Below, one piece after another: positions 1 through 8,031 of a stretch of 64,000 nucleotides of DNA. The notes beneath the pieces were generated by a model, which worked only from the letters and a program-made list of their open reading frames with translations, made no database searches and had not been told where the DNA came from. The position numbers were made by a program, and so were the translations under genes. The stretch is from Leadbetterella byssophila DSM 17132. GTDB lineage: Bacteria; Bacteroidota; Bacteroidia; Cytophagales; Spirosomataceae. Every line of letters starts with the position of its first letter. The stretch's first letter is position 1. Location of the stretch: the NCBI RefSeq assembly GCF_000166395.1, contig NC_014655.1, positions 3,906,001 through 3,970,000 on the forward strand, in the 5' to 3' direction.

Positions 1-1
1 C

Positions 2-946
2 AAGAGTTTGGCTATTGCAGATCAGGATGGTTTGACATCAGCTGGATTCTTAGAGAACCAAACAGCTTTCTCTGCTATGATGAACTCCAAAGGGCTGTTT
101 GCGTATTATCCAAGTACCCTGATCAATTTCTCCTTGACCGTCAGAACGAGTGATGGCACAGGGTCTGGTTATGTGATCAGAGGATATAATGATGCCTCTA
201 AACTGGATACTGAAGCATTGACTCAAATAGCTGTAGCGAAGGCAAAAGGTTCTGTAAATGCTAAGGCACTGGAGCCTGGAAAATATACGGTTATATTAGA
301 GCCTACTGCTGCGGCCGTTCTAATGGAAAGCCTTTACGGTGATCTGGATGCTAGGTCTGCTGACGAAGGTAGATCCGCCTTTAGTTTACCTGGAGGCAAA
401 ACCCGTTTGGGTGAGAAGATTGTAGATGAAAGAGTAACCATCTATTCTGATCCTACAAATCCGGATCTTCCCTCTCCCGCATGGTCAGGAGATGGTTTGC
501 CGCAATATAAGGTGTACTGGATAGAAAAGGGTGTAGTGAAGAACCTGGCTTATTCCCAATATTGGGCACAGCAAAAAGGTAAAAGCCCGCTTCCTTATCC
601 CAATAACCTCATCATGGAAGGAGGAACGGAGAGTTTGGAAGACATGATTAAAGGTACCAAAAAAGGAATTTTGGTGACTAAATTATGGTATATCCGCCCC
701 GTAGATCCTCAATCCTTACTGATGACCGGATTGACCCGTGACGGAACCTTCTACATCGAAGACGGAAAAATCAAGTTCCCGGTGAAGAATTTCCGTTTTA
801 ACGAGAGTCCTATCATCATGTTGAATAATTTAGAAAGTTTAGGCAAATCTGAAAGGGTAGTGAGTACGGAATCTGACCAAAGTTATATGGTTCCGGCCAT
901 GAAGATTAGAGAATTTACCTTCTCGTCTCTTTCAGATGCGGTATAA
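2..946 (+). CDS. TldD/PmbA family metalloprotease-like protein, C-terminal part (5' end outside window)
   Basis: The reading frame is open from the first bases of the window, so this is the last 314 residues of a longer protein; the TTG at 8 is not a credible start. The sequence matches the C-terminal barrel of the TldD/PmbA (TldE) family, which in E. coli forms a heterodimeric protease that matures peptides such as microcin B17 and degrades CcdA. The part seen includes the GKTRLGEKI, PLPYPNNL and IRPVDPQS-like segments typical of the family. The HExxxH motif that separates catalytic TldD from inactive PmbA would lie upstream and cannot be checked. It ends 31 bases before the next gene, on the same strand. 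Family assignment is firm; TldD versus PmbA is not decided. Confidence 0.8.
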   Translation, partial: KSLAIADQDGLTSAGFLENQTAFSAMMNSKGLFAYYPSTLINFSLTVRTSDGTGSGYVIRGYNDASKLDTEALTQIAVAKAKGSVNAKALEPGKYTVILEPTAAAVLMESLYGDLDARSADEGRSAFSLPGGKTRLGEKIVDERVTIYSDPTNPDLPSPAWSGDGLPQYKVYWIEKGVVKNLAYSQYWAQQKGKSPLPYPNNLIMEGGTESLEDMIKGTKKGILVTKLWYIRPVDPQSLLMTGLTRDGTFYIEDGKIKFPVKNFRFNESPIIMLNNLESLGKSERVVSTESDQSYMVPAMKIREFTFSSLSDAV

Positions 947-977
947 TTAATAAAGGTGCTTTAGTGCCGGTAAGTGA

Positions 978-1592
978 GTGAGACCGTTTTTTTTTACAAG
1001 ATTACAATATACCTCCGGAAACTGGGATACAGACCAACGTATGCCCTCTAACTTGTTGCATTCCCTTGTGGAATACACAACTATACCCATAGATGAGAAG
1101 GAAAGGATTATTCCTTTGAGCAGTAATGAACTGTTTAAAAGTCCTTTCTGCTATCTGAGTGGTCATAAGTTGGTGGAATTTTCCACACAGGAGAGAGATC
1201 ATTTCCGGAGGTATGTAAATAATGGGGGTTTTGTTTTTGTGGACGACTGTAACCACGATATAGACGGGCTGTTCGCTAAATCTTTCGAATTGGAGATGGA
1301 GAGGACCTTCGGCCCCGGCCGACTAAACAAGATCCCCAATAACCATCCCCTTTACACTTGTTTTTTTGAATTTGATGGGCCTCCTACTACGAGTTTTGAG
1401 TTGAACGGTTGGGGCGATGATTTGGTGCACGATTATCTCAAGGCTGTGGAAGTAAATGGCCGAATAGGAGTTTTATACAGCAACAAGGATTACGGTTGTG
1501 AATGGGACTACGATTTCCGAAATAAGCGCTGGTTAGTGGAAGATAACACGCGTTTCGGTGTAAATATTATTAAGTACGCATTAACGGTTTGA
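978..1592 (+). CDS. DUF4159 domain protein
   Basis: A 204-residue protein that is almost entirely a DUF4159 domain, starting with FFFTRLQYTSGNWDTDQ. The start is GTG at 978: a stop codon (975-977) lies directly upstream in frame and homologues begin at the same point. The middle (about residues 75-95, ending GGFVFVDDC) looks like the strand-turn of a glutamine amidotransferase-like fold, but no catalytic triad is evident. No signal peptide or membrane segment, so probably cytoplasmic. It precedes the MoxR gene by 3 bases. DUF4159 proteins are known as neighbours of MoxR/DUF58 genes in several phyla, often fused to a BatA membrane domain; here the BatA part is a separate gene (3394-4374). Biochemical function unknown. 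Confidence 0.85.
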   Translation: MRPFFFTRLQYTSGNWDTDQRMPSNLLHSLVEYTTIPIDEKERIIPLSSNELFKSPFCYLSGHKLVEFSTQERDHFRRYVNNGGFVFVDDCNHDIDGLFAKSFELEMERTFGPGRLNKIPNNHPLYTCFFEFDGPPTTSFELNGWGDDLVHDYLKAVEVNGRIGVLYSNKDYGCEWDYDFRNKRWLVEDNTRFGVNIIKYALTV

Positions 1593-1595
1593 GTT

Positions 1596-2564
1596 TTGGA
1601 AAATTTAAAAGAGTATAAAGAACTTGTAAGCAAACTGCCTGCATTAAAGAAAGAGATAGGTAAGATTATTGTAGGCCAAGAAGAAGCTATTGATGAAGTA
1701 TTGATTGCCTTATTAGCTGGAGGACATTGCCTCTTGGAGGGTGTTCCCGGTCTGGCAAAAACTTTGATGGTGAAAACCCTTGCTGAAGCTCTAGATATGA
1801 GTTTCAAGAGGATACAGTTCACTCCGGATTTGATGCCGGGTGATATAGTAGGAACAGAGGTGATGGAAGAACATGAAGGTAAGAAAACCTTTGTTTTTAA
1901 TAAAGGTCCTCTCTTTGCTCATGTGGTACTTGCAGATGAGATTAACCGTACACCGCCTAAAACTCAATCTGCCTTATTAGAAGCCATGCAGGAGTATAAG
2001 GTGACCTATTCCGGTACTACCTACCAGTTGCCTAAGCCGTTCTTTATTATAGCTACGCAAAACCCTATAGAACAGGCGGGTACTTATCCCCTGCCTGAGG
2101 CCCAGTTAGACCGCTTCCTGCTTTACATCAAGTTGAATTATCCTACGGAGCAGGAGGAATTGATGGTATTGAAGAATACTACGGGAACCAGGAATGTACC
2201 TTTGCAAGGTGTATTTACGGAAAAAGAAATTCAAACTTTACAAGACTTGTGCAGACAAGTGCACATCACTGACGAATTACTAGCCAAGGTGAACGGTTTA
2301 GTGCGTTCTACCCGACCAGCAGATTCTACTTCTGATTTTGTGAAGCAGTGGTGCGACTGGGGTGCGGGTCCAAGAGCAGGTCAGGCTTTAGTACTTTGTG
2401 CCAAAGCTAGAGCTTTGATGCAAGGTAGATTCTCAGTAGTGCCTGAAGATATCTCAGCATTGGCTAAACCGGTGTTAAGACATAGGATAGCTTTGAATTT
2501 CAAGGCGGAAGCAGAAGGAATCAGTGCCGATAAAGTCATAGAAAACCTGGTATGGAAATCCTAA
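1596..2564 (+). CDS. MoxR-family AAA+ ATPase
   Basis: A 322-residue MoxR AAA+ ATPase. Walker A is GVPGLAKT at residues 49-56, Walker B ends in LADE at 112-115, and the sensor-1 segment IATQNPIEQ follows near residue 150; the C-terminal lid contains the usual PADS and GAGPRAGQAL region. MoxR ATPases act as chaperone-like motors that activate or mature partners, commonly through a vWA protein such as DUF58. The start is TTG at 1596, 3 bases after the upstream stop, and fits the family N-terminus (MENLKEYKELV). The next gene starts inside this one (13-base overlap), indicating translational coupling. Family certain; its client is unknown. Confidence 0.93.
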   Translation: MENLKEYKELVSKLPALKKEIGKIIVGQEEAIDEVLIALLAGGHCLLEGVPGLAKTLMVKTLAEALDMSFKRIQFTPDLMPGDIVGTEVMEEHEGKKTFVFNKGPLFAHVVLADEINRTPPKTQSALLEAMQEYKVTYSGTTYQLPKPFFIIATQNPIEQAGTYPLPEAQLDRFLLYIKLNYPTEQEELMVLKNTTGTRNVPLQGVFTEKEIQTLQDLCRQVHITDELLAKVNGLVRSTRPADSTSDFVKQWCDWGAGPRAGQALVLCAKARALMQGRFSVVPEDISALAKPVLRHRIALNFKAEAEGISADKVIENLVWKS

Positions 2565-3394
2565 AGCTAAATAATTTACAATTAGCAGGAAAAATCATCA
2601 GTGAACGCGTGCTCCTAGGGGTCCATTCTAGTAAAAAGTATGGAATGGGAACAGAGTTTGAGCAATATAGGCATTATCTGCCAGGAGATGATCTGAAGAG
2701 AATAGACTGGAAGCTATATGCCAGATCCGGCAAGCACTTGGTAAAAGAAAGCTTAACGGAAAGCCATATGCATGTCCGTTTTGTCATTGACATGACCGCT
2801 TCTATGAACTACGAAGAAGAGGTCAGTAGATTAACTTATGCTAAAACTTTAGTAGCATCCCTGTCTTATTTGGCATATAGACAAAATGATCCTCAAAGTC
2901 TGTTTTTCTTAAAGAATGGAAAAGTAGAGCAGGCTGTTGCGGAAGGGAGGGGTAGTTTTCAAAAGATACTCTACACCTTGGAATCAGCTAAGGCAGAGGG
3001 AGGCTGGCCTCAAGCTAGAGCAAGTTTTCCCTTATATGCCGGGAAGGAGTTAGTAGTGTTTGTATCTGACCTTCTGCAGATGGATTCAGAATGGACGGCT
3101 TTGCTGAAAAATATGGCATCTCCTAAGCGACAAATCCTGGTCATACAGTTGCTGGGAGAAAAGGAAAAGAGTTTAGATCTGAAAGGTTTCTTCCGATTTG
3201 ACGATTTGGAAGGCTCAGATTACTATGAATTAGATGCAGATAGTGTGAAGAAAGGTTATAAAGAAGCCATAGGGAAGTATTTGGAGGAGCTAAAGAATGA
3301 TTTGTTAATGCCTCATGTGCATTTGATTCAGGCATCTCTCCAAGATGATCCAGCTACAGTCATAAGTCAGGGATTAAAATTGATCAGAAGGTAA
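2552..3394 (+). CDS. DUF58 (vWA-like) domain protein
   Basis: A 280-residue DUF58 protein, the usual partner of MoxR ATPases. The hallmark motif YLPGDDLKRIDWK is at residues 42-54, followed by a von Willebrand A-like domain opening with DMTAS at 80-84, a MIDAS-type site with Thr in the second position. No membrane segment is evident. It overlaps the moxR gene by 13 bases and its TAA stop shares one base with the ATG of the BatA gene, so the three are made together. By analogy with other MoxR-vWA pairs it may dock the ATPase to a membrane client; this is inference from the family. Confidence 0.9.
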   Translation: MEILKLNNLQLAGKIISERVLLGVHSSKKYGMGTEFEQYRHYLPGDDLKRIDWKLYARSGKHLVKESLTESHMHVRFVIDMTASMNYEEEVSRLTYAKTLVASLSYLAYRQNDPQSLFFLKNGKVEQAVAEGRGSFQKILYTLESAKAEGGWPQARASFPLYAGKELVVFVSDLLQMDSEWTALLKNMASPKRQILVIQLLGEKEKSLDLKGFFRFDDLEGSDYYELDADSVKKGYKEAIGKYLEELKNDLLMPHVHLIQASLQDDPATVISQGLKLIRR

Positions 3395-4374
3395 TGGAGA
3401 ATCCGGGAATTTGGTGGGGAGCATTAGGGCTTATTCTTCCTATACTTCTCCACTTTTGGCACCATAAAAAGGGCAAACCCATAGCTTGGGCTGCTACGCG
3501 TTTCTTGAAGGAAATAGCAGTCAAGAGATCCAGAGGCTTTCGTCTGGAGGACTTGCCTTTATTGATCCTTAGATGCGCTGTACTACTGTCTTTACTTTTG
3601 TTTTTGTCCAAACCCTGGATAGGATGGATGAAAACAGAGGTGGTACATTGGGTAGAGCCAGCAGTAAAAGAACAGTTTAAATTTGAAATAGAGCAGGCAA
3701 AGCAAAAGGGAGAGAAGGTACTTTGGTTTGATGGATCTGAAGAAAAAGAACCTCTCGTTTATGATCTTCAAATGGGTTTGAATACGTGGAAAGGCAAGGC
3801 CAAACATCATATCTATTTAGATGCAAACTCGGATTATTCTGCTTTTGATCAAGTGTTTGTACCAGGTGAATTCGAGTTGCACATCAGTCCATCTGCTGCA
3901 AGAGATACGGTGGAAGCACCAAAGAATATGGTAGCCTTGGTAACGTATGGACATAAGGAAGTCATTGCTGCTCTTAACAGTATACGGGAAGTTTTAGCAG
4001 TGAATGTAGAAATTGATACTGCAGAAATAGAAGGCAAGAAATACGATATACGTTTTGGCGCTCATGCAAAAGAAAGCGCAGAATTGCAGATCTGTCCGAG
4101 ACCAGAGGATAAACGTCAAGAGGTAGTAAAAGGTAACATTATCTATTTAGATCAGCCTTGGAATCAATCAGATCTGGTGTTTGACGGTAGATTACCAGAA
4201 TGGATATGGGCTAAATTTCAAGGTCCTCCTCGAGAAGAGATCTCTGAAAATCAGTTAAAAAGTAAATTCCAAAGTAGAACTACAGGAGTTACTCCGTATG
4301 AACCTGGCTTTTTTATCCTTTTCTTGGTATTATTAGGAGGGGAGAGATGGTGGTCAATTCGTAAAAATGCTTAG
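3394..4374 (+). CDS. BatA N-terminal domain membrane protein
   Basis: A 326-residue protein whose first 80 residues match the BatA/aerotolerance N-terminal domain: two hydrophobic segments (about 6-21 and 58-72) flanking a basic cytoplasmic loop with the WAATRFLKEI motif. A soluble, probably periplasmic region follows, and a last membrane segment lies at about 305-318. Unlike Bat proteins of the original aerotolerance operon it has no vWA domain. The central region probably has a GATase-like alpha/beta fold, judged only by general pattern. One-base overlap with the DUF58 gene and a 2-base gap to the DUF4175 gene place it in the same operon, probably as the membrane anchor of the MoxR-DUF58 complex. 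Confidence 0.85.
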   Translation: MENPGIWWGALGLILPILLHFWHHKKGKPIAWAATRFLKEIAVKRSRGFRLEDLPLLILRCAVLLSLLLFLSKPWIGWMKTEVVHWVEPAVKEQFKFEIEQAKQKGEKVLWFDGSEEKEPLVYDLQMGLNTWKGKAKHHIYLDANSDYSAFDQVFVPGEFELHISPSAARDTVEAPKNMVALVTYGHKEVIAALNSIREVLAVNVEIDTAEIEGKKYDIRFGAHAKESAELQICPRPEDKRQEVVKGNIIYLDQPWNQSDLVFDGRLPEWIWAKFQGPPREEISENQLKSKFQSRTTGVTPYEPGFFILFLVLLGGERWWSIRKNA

Positions 4375-4376
4375 AG

Positions 4377-6515
4377 ATGCGAAATTTGGTAAAGAAGGTT
4401 GAGAATCAGATGCAGGGAAACCAGTGGTTAAAAGTACTGCTGGTAGGAATAGCGGGACAGTTGTTGATAGGTCGATTCCTAGATGAAGAATCTCGCTGGA
4501 CGGCCTTCTTGAGGGGCATTCCTTACTTACTGTCTTTATTTTACTTTGTACCCTTGAAAAATAGCAAGGAAAGGGCATTGCGTTTTTTGCATAGTTATTT
4601 TCCTCAAGCGGAATATAGCTTAGACCTCTTAGAAAAGGAGGAATGGAATGTGGCGGAGCAACTGCAGGTAGAACGATTAGAAGAACAATTACAAGGACAA
4701 AAACTACCTAATCTATTATTTCGGGACCTTTGGAAGTATCTACTATTAGTAGCATTCGCCTGGGCTACAACTATTATCAAGATAAAGATTGAAAATAAGG
4801 AGGATAAAGAACTAATTACAAAGGCGGCAGAAGAAAAAAGGGAGATAGCACCCACCTTCTCTCAACTAAGGGTAAAGGTAAATCCTCCTTCCTATACAGG
4901 TATAAGTGCTACTCATTCTGGGGATGGAAATATCTCGACTATTGTGGGAAGTCAAGTAGAGTGGACGGTCAAGATGAGTAAGACAGATGAGGTAAAAGTA
5001 TATCTACATAATGGAAGAGGAGAGGATTTAGCATTCATAAAATCAGGTGATGCGTTCTCCTATAAAGATAAGGTGGTCAGTACCGGAATTTATGGTCTAA
5101 AGGCGGTTTGGAAAGATTCGGTTATTTGGCAGTCTGATTATTATAAGATAGAGTCCATTCCTGACCATGCACCAAAGATTGAACCCGGCACCAAGGAACT
5201 CTACCAGTTTCATTCCCTCAATGATCCCAAAGATTTGAAACTTGAAGCAAAGATCAGTGATGATTTTGCTGTTACTCAAGTATATCTGGTAGCCACTTTA
5301 GCCAGAGGATCAGGGGAAAATGTAAAGTTCAGAGAAGTGAGATTTCCTGTAAGCAATGATAGATTTAAGAGTAAGGTTTTATCAAAACAATTATCTCTTA
5401 CAGCACTGAATTTTACTCCTGGTGATGAGTTGTATTATTATTGGGCGGCAATAGACAATAAATCACCTCAACCCAATTTTTCCAAATCAGACACCTATTT
5501 TATTGTCTACAAGGACACATCTGCTAAAAACCAGACAGATATAGCCACTATGGCGGTGAATATCCTACCGGAATATTTTAGAAGTCAAAGACAAATCATC
5601 ATTGACACGGAAAAGTTAATAGCGCAGAGAAAGAAACTCAAAGTAGCTGATTTTAATGCTACTTCTAATGAGATTGGTTTTGACCAAAAAGCTTTGCGTA
5701 TTAGGTATGGGCAGTATTTGGGCGAAGAATATGAGACCAATATCGGAGGGCATGTAGAAGATAGTGATGATCCTTTGGAAGGGTTTATGCATAAGCATGA
5801 TTCTGAAGATGAACATCATCACGAACATATTAAGCCGGCCCAAAAGGCGGAGGCATCTACATCTTCTGATCCGCTTGCAGAGTTACTAGAAGCCTATGTT
5901 CATTCACATGATGATGCAGAAGCGAATACTTTTTATGAGGCATCTACCAGGAGCTTGCTCAAGACGGCAATGGAGAACATGTGGCAATCAGAATTGCATC
6001 TCAGATTATATGAGCCGGAAAAGGCTTTGCCTTATGAATATAAAGCATTGGAATTTCTGAAAGAAGCACAACATAAGGCTAGAACGTTTATAGCTAAGAC
6101 GGCTTATGATCCGCCTCCCATTAAAGAAGGGGAACTTCGTATGAAAGGAGAATTAAAGAAGTTTAATGATCACTTTAAAAAGGAATTGAGTTTAAGCGAA
6201 GTGCAATTGAAAGTGCTGTGTGCGAGGGCAATAGGATACTTAAATGTTTATCCTCAATGGGGGAATAAGGAAAAGGAGGAGATTGCCAGATTAAGTACGG
6301 CGCTTTCACCCATAATGGTTCAGGCCGGATTAGATAAATGGAAAGTGATACGCTTGCTACAGAATAGTTTGAATGATACTACTTTAAGTGCAAATGATTT
6401 ACAGTACTTGAAGAGTAGTTTAAAAGAGTTGACAACCGGGAAAAATGTAGGGAGCACCCCTAGGAAGCCGGCAAATAAGAGTTTGGAAAAAGCATTTTGG
6501 AACCATTATTTATGA
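4377..6515 (+). CDS. DUF4175-family membrane protein with His/acid-rich region
   Basis: A 712-residue protein resembling the Bacteroidota branch of DUF4175. Two hydrophobic segments in the first 60 residues and another near 125-140 put the long remainder outside the cytoplasm. This contains an Ig-like beta region (about 165-385, including DDFAVTQVYLV and LYYYWAAIDN) and a helical, probably coiled-coil C-terminal half. A striking His/Asp/Glu-rich stretch runs from about residue 455 to 520, with the cluster HKHDSEDEHHHEH at 472-484 and a second HSHDD near 515. No enzymatic motif seen. It lies between the BatA gene and a GATase-like membrane protein, with ATGA coupling to the latter. The role is unknown; an envelope structural or metal-sensing part is inference. 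Confidence 0.75.
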   Translation: MRNLVKKVENQMQGNQWLKVLLVGIAGQLLIGRFLDEESRWTAFLRGIPYLLSLFYFVPLKNSKERALRFLHSYFPQAEYSLDLLEKEEWNVAEQLQVERLEEQLQGQKLPNLLFRDLWKYLLLVAFAWATTIIKIKIENKEDKELITKAAEEKREIAPTFSQLRVKVNPPSYTGISATHSGDGNISTIVGSQVEWTVKMSKTDEVKVYLHNGRGEDLAFIKSGDAFSYKDKVVSTGIYGLKAVWKDSVIWQSDYYKIESIPDHAPKIEPGTKELYQFHSLNDPKDLKLEAKISDDFAVTQVYLVATLARGSGENVKFREVRFPVSNDRFKSKVLSKQLSLTALNFTPGDELYYYWAAIDNKSPQPNFSKSDTYFIVYKDTSAKNQTDIATMAVNILPEYFRSQRQIIIDTEKLIAQRKKLKVADFNATSNEIGFDQKALRIRYGQYLGEEYETNIGGHVEDSDDPLEGFMHKHDSEDEHHHEHIKPAQKAEASTSSDPLAELLEAYVHSHDDAEANTFYEASTRSLLKTAMENMWQSELHLRLYEPEKALPYEYKALEFLKEAQHKARTFIAKTAYDPPPIKEGELRMKGELKKFNDHFKKELSLSEVQLKVLCARAIGYLNVYPQWGNKEKEEIARLSTALSPIMVQAGLDKWKVIRLLQNSLNDTTLSANDLQYLKSSLKELTTGKNVGSTPRKPANKSLEKAFWNHYL

Positions 6516-7942
6516 AAGAACTGGAGATAGGAATAGTAGTTCTCATTTTTATAATTGTCTCTTACGCCCTGTGGAAGAACAAAGAGATAAGTAATAAGCA
6601 AAGGATAGTTAAATTCCTATTGAATTCCCTCTTGCTCTGCGCAGTCCTGCTGCTTATTCTAAATCCTAGTTGGACCGTTGACAAAGAAAAAATCTTGATA
6701 TATGATGGAAAGATCCCCGATTCTTTGGTGAAGAAAATGGAGGATAGCTTAGAAGTTGATAGGTCTATTTCCTTGCGTCAATTCCTTAATAACCCTTTTA
6801 AGGATGGTAAAATATATCTCTTAGGTCAAAAAGCTACTCCGGAAATGCTGAGCACGCTAGCAGGCTCAGATGTGAACTGGCTTCCCTACTTTCCTGCAGA
6901 AAAACCCCAGGATTTGAGGTGGTTTGCGAATATTCAGAGAGGTAGCCGACAAACCATTTCTGGAAGGATTGAAGTGCCGGAATCAGGGAAATTGTACCTG
7001 AGTTTTGGTGATAGAAAGTTGGATAGCACAGTATTAGCAGCGGGGACCCAATTCTTTTCTCTAAGTTTTCCTGTCTTTTCTGAAGGAAGGACTGAGGTGG
7101 ATTTGATTTGGAAGAACCAGAGTGTTGCTGCTGTCTCGTTTTTTGCCCGACCTGAAGAAAAGCGGAAAGTGCTCATTATGGAAGACTATCCTGAGACGGA
7201 ACACAGAGTCTTAGCTGAATGGTTAGGGAGGAGGGGACATGATGTTAAGGTATTTACACCGGTAGCGAAGGGCCATACTCAGACGACCACTATTAACAAA
7301 GATTCAGAGCCTGATTTTATAATAGCTTATGCGCATCAAGCTTCGAATGGTCAGATCAGGAAATTAGTAGAGGAAGGGAAAAGCGTCCTGTTCTTAGATG
7401 GTAAGAATGTAGGACAAATAAACCAAAGTTTAAAGACAGGATTTCAAATAAGTAGAATATCAGATGGTGAGGAAATGCCCTTTAAAGGCATTTTGACTAA
7501 ACAACCCTATGCTTTAAAGGTCAAAGCAAATCAAAAGCAAGTGAAAGACCTTCCACTATATTATGAGATGAAAGGAGGTAAAGTAGGAGTTAGCCTATGG
7601 AATGAAACCTATCCGGCCCAATTTAGTGGAGATAGTTTATTGTATGAGGAACTATGGTCAGAAGCATGGAGTGCATTAAGTAATAGAGATTCTTTGCTTC
7701 TTGAAGGTCCGGTATTTGTCGGAGAAAAAGTAGATTCTACCTTTTTAGCGAAAGGCTGGAACAAGGTTGGTGCGTATGGAGAGGTAATGGCCCAGGATCA
7801 GGAAAACTATATTGAACAATGGGTTAGGAAGAATGAGATTCAGCACAAAGAGGGGAAAAGAACTCTGGCACCAAATTGGAAATATCTCTTGGTTTTACTT
7901 ATATTGGGACTTATTTGGATTGAGCCTAAATTCAAATACTAG
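6512..7942 (+). CDS. Membrane protein with GATase-like extracytoplasmic domain, unnamed family
   Basis: A 476-residue protein with two N-terminal membrane segments (about 4-20 and 29-52), a long extracytoplasmic part and a last membrane helix at the C-terminus (WKYLLVLLILGLIWI). The ATG at 6512 overlaps the upstream stop as ATGA and is preferred over an upstream TTG at 6497. The region around residues 215-300 (VLIMEDYPETEHRVLAEWL, then PDFIIAYAH and KSVLFLDGKNVG) has the look of a class I glutamine amidotransferase-like Rossmann fold, without a recognisable catalytic Cys. Proteins with this plan sit beside BatA and vWA genes. I do not recognise a named family; the topology resembles BatA-like scaffold proteins. 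Confidence 0.6.
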   Translation: MKELEIGIVVLIFIIVSYALWKNKEISNKQRIVKFLLNSLLLCAVLLLILNPSWTVDKEKILIYDGKIPDSLVKKMEDSLEVDRSISLRQFLNNPFKDGKIYLLGQKATPEMLSTLAGSDVNWLPYFPAEKPQDLRWFANIQRGSRQTISGRIEVPESGKLYLSFGDRKLDSTVLAAGTQFFSLSFPVFSEGRTEVDLIWKNQSVAAVSFFARPEEKRKVLIMEDYPETEHRVLAEWLGRRGHDVKVFTPVAKGHTQTTTINKDSEPDFIIAYAHQASNGQIRKLVEEGKSVLFLDGKNVGQINQSLKTGFQISRISDGEEMPFKGILTKQPYALKVKANQKQVKDLPLYYEMKGGKVGVSLWNETYPAQFSGDSLLYEELWSEAWSALSNRDSLLLEGPVFVGEKVDSTFLAKGWNKVGAYGEVMAQDQENYIEQWVRKNEIQHKEGKRTLAPNWKYLLVLLILGLIWIEPKFKY

Positions 7943-8031
7943 AAAACCTGTAGGCCTATAGGGATAATCGGAATTATTGAACTATATTTATAGGTGCTTT
8001 GAAGTTTCTGCAAACCTTAGTCAAGAAAACA

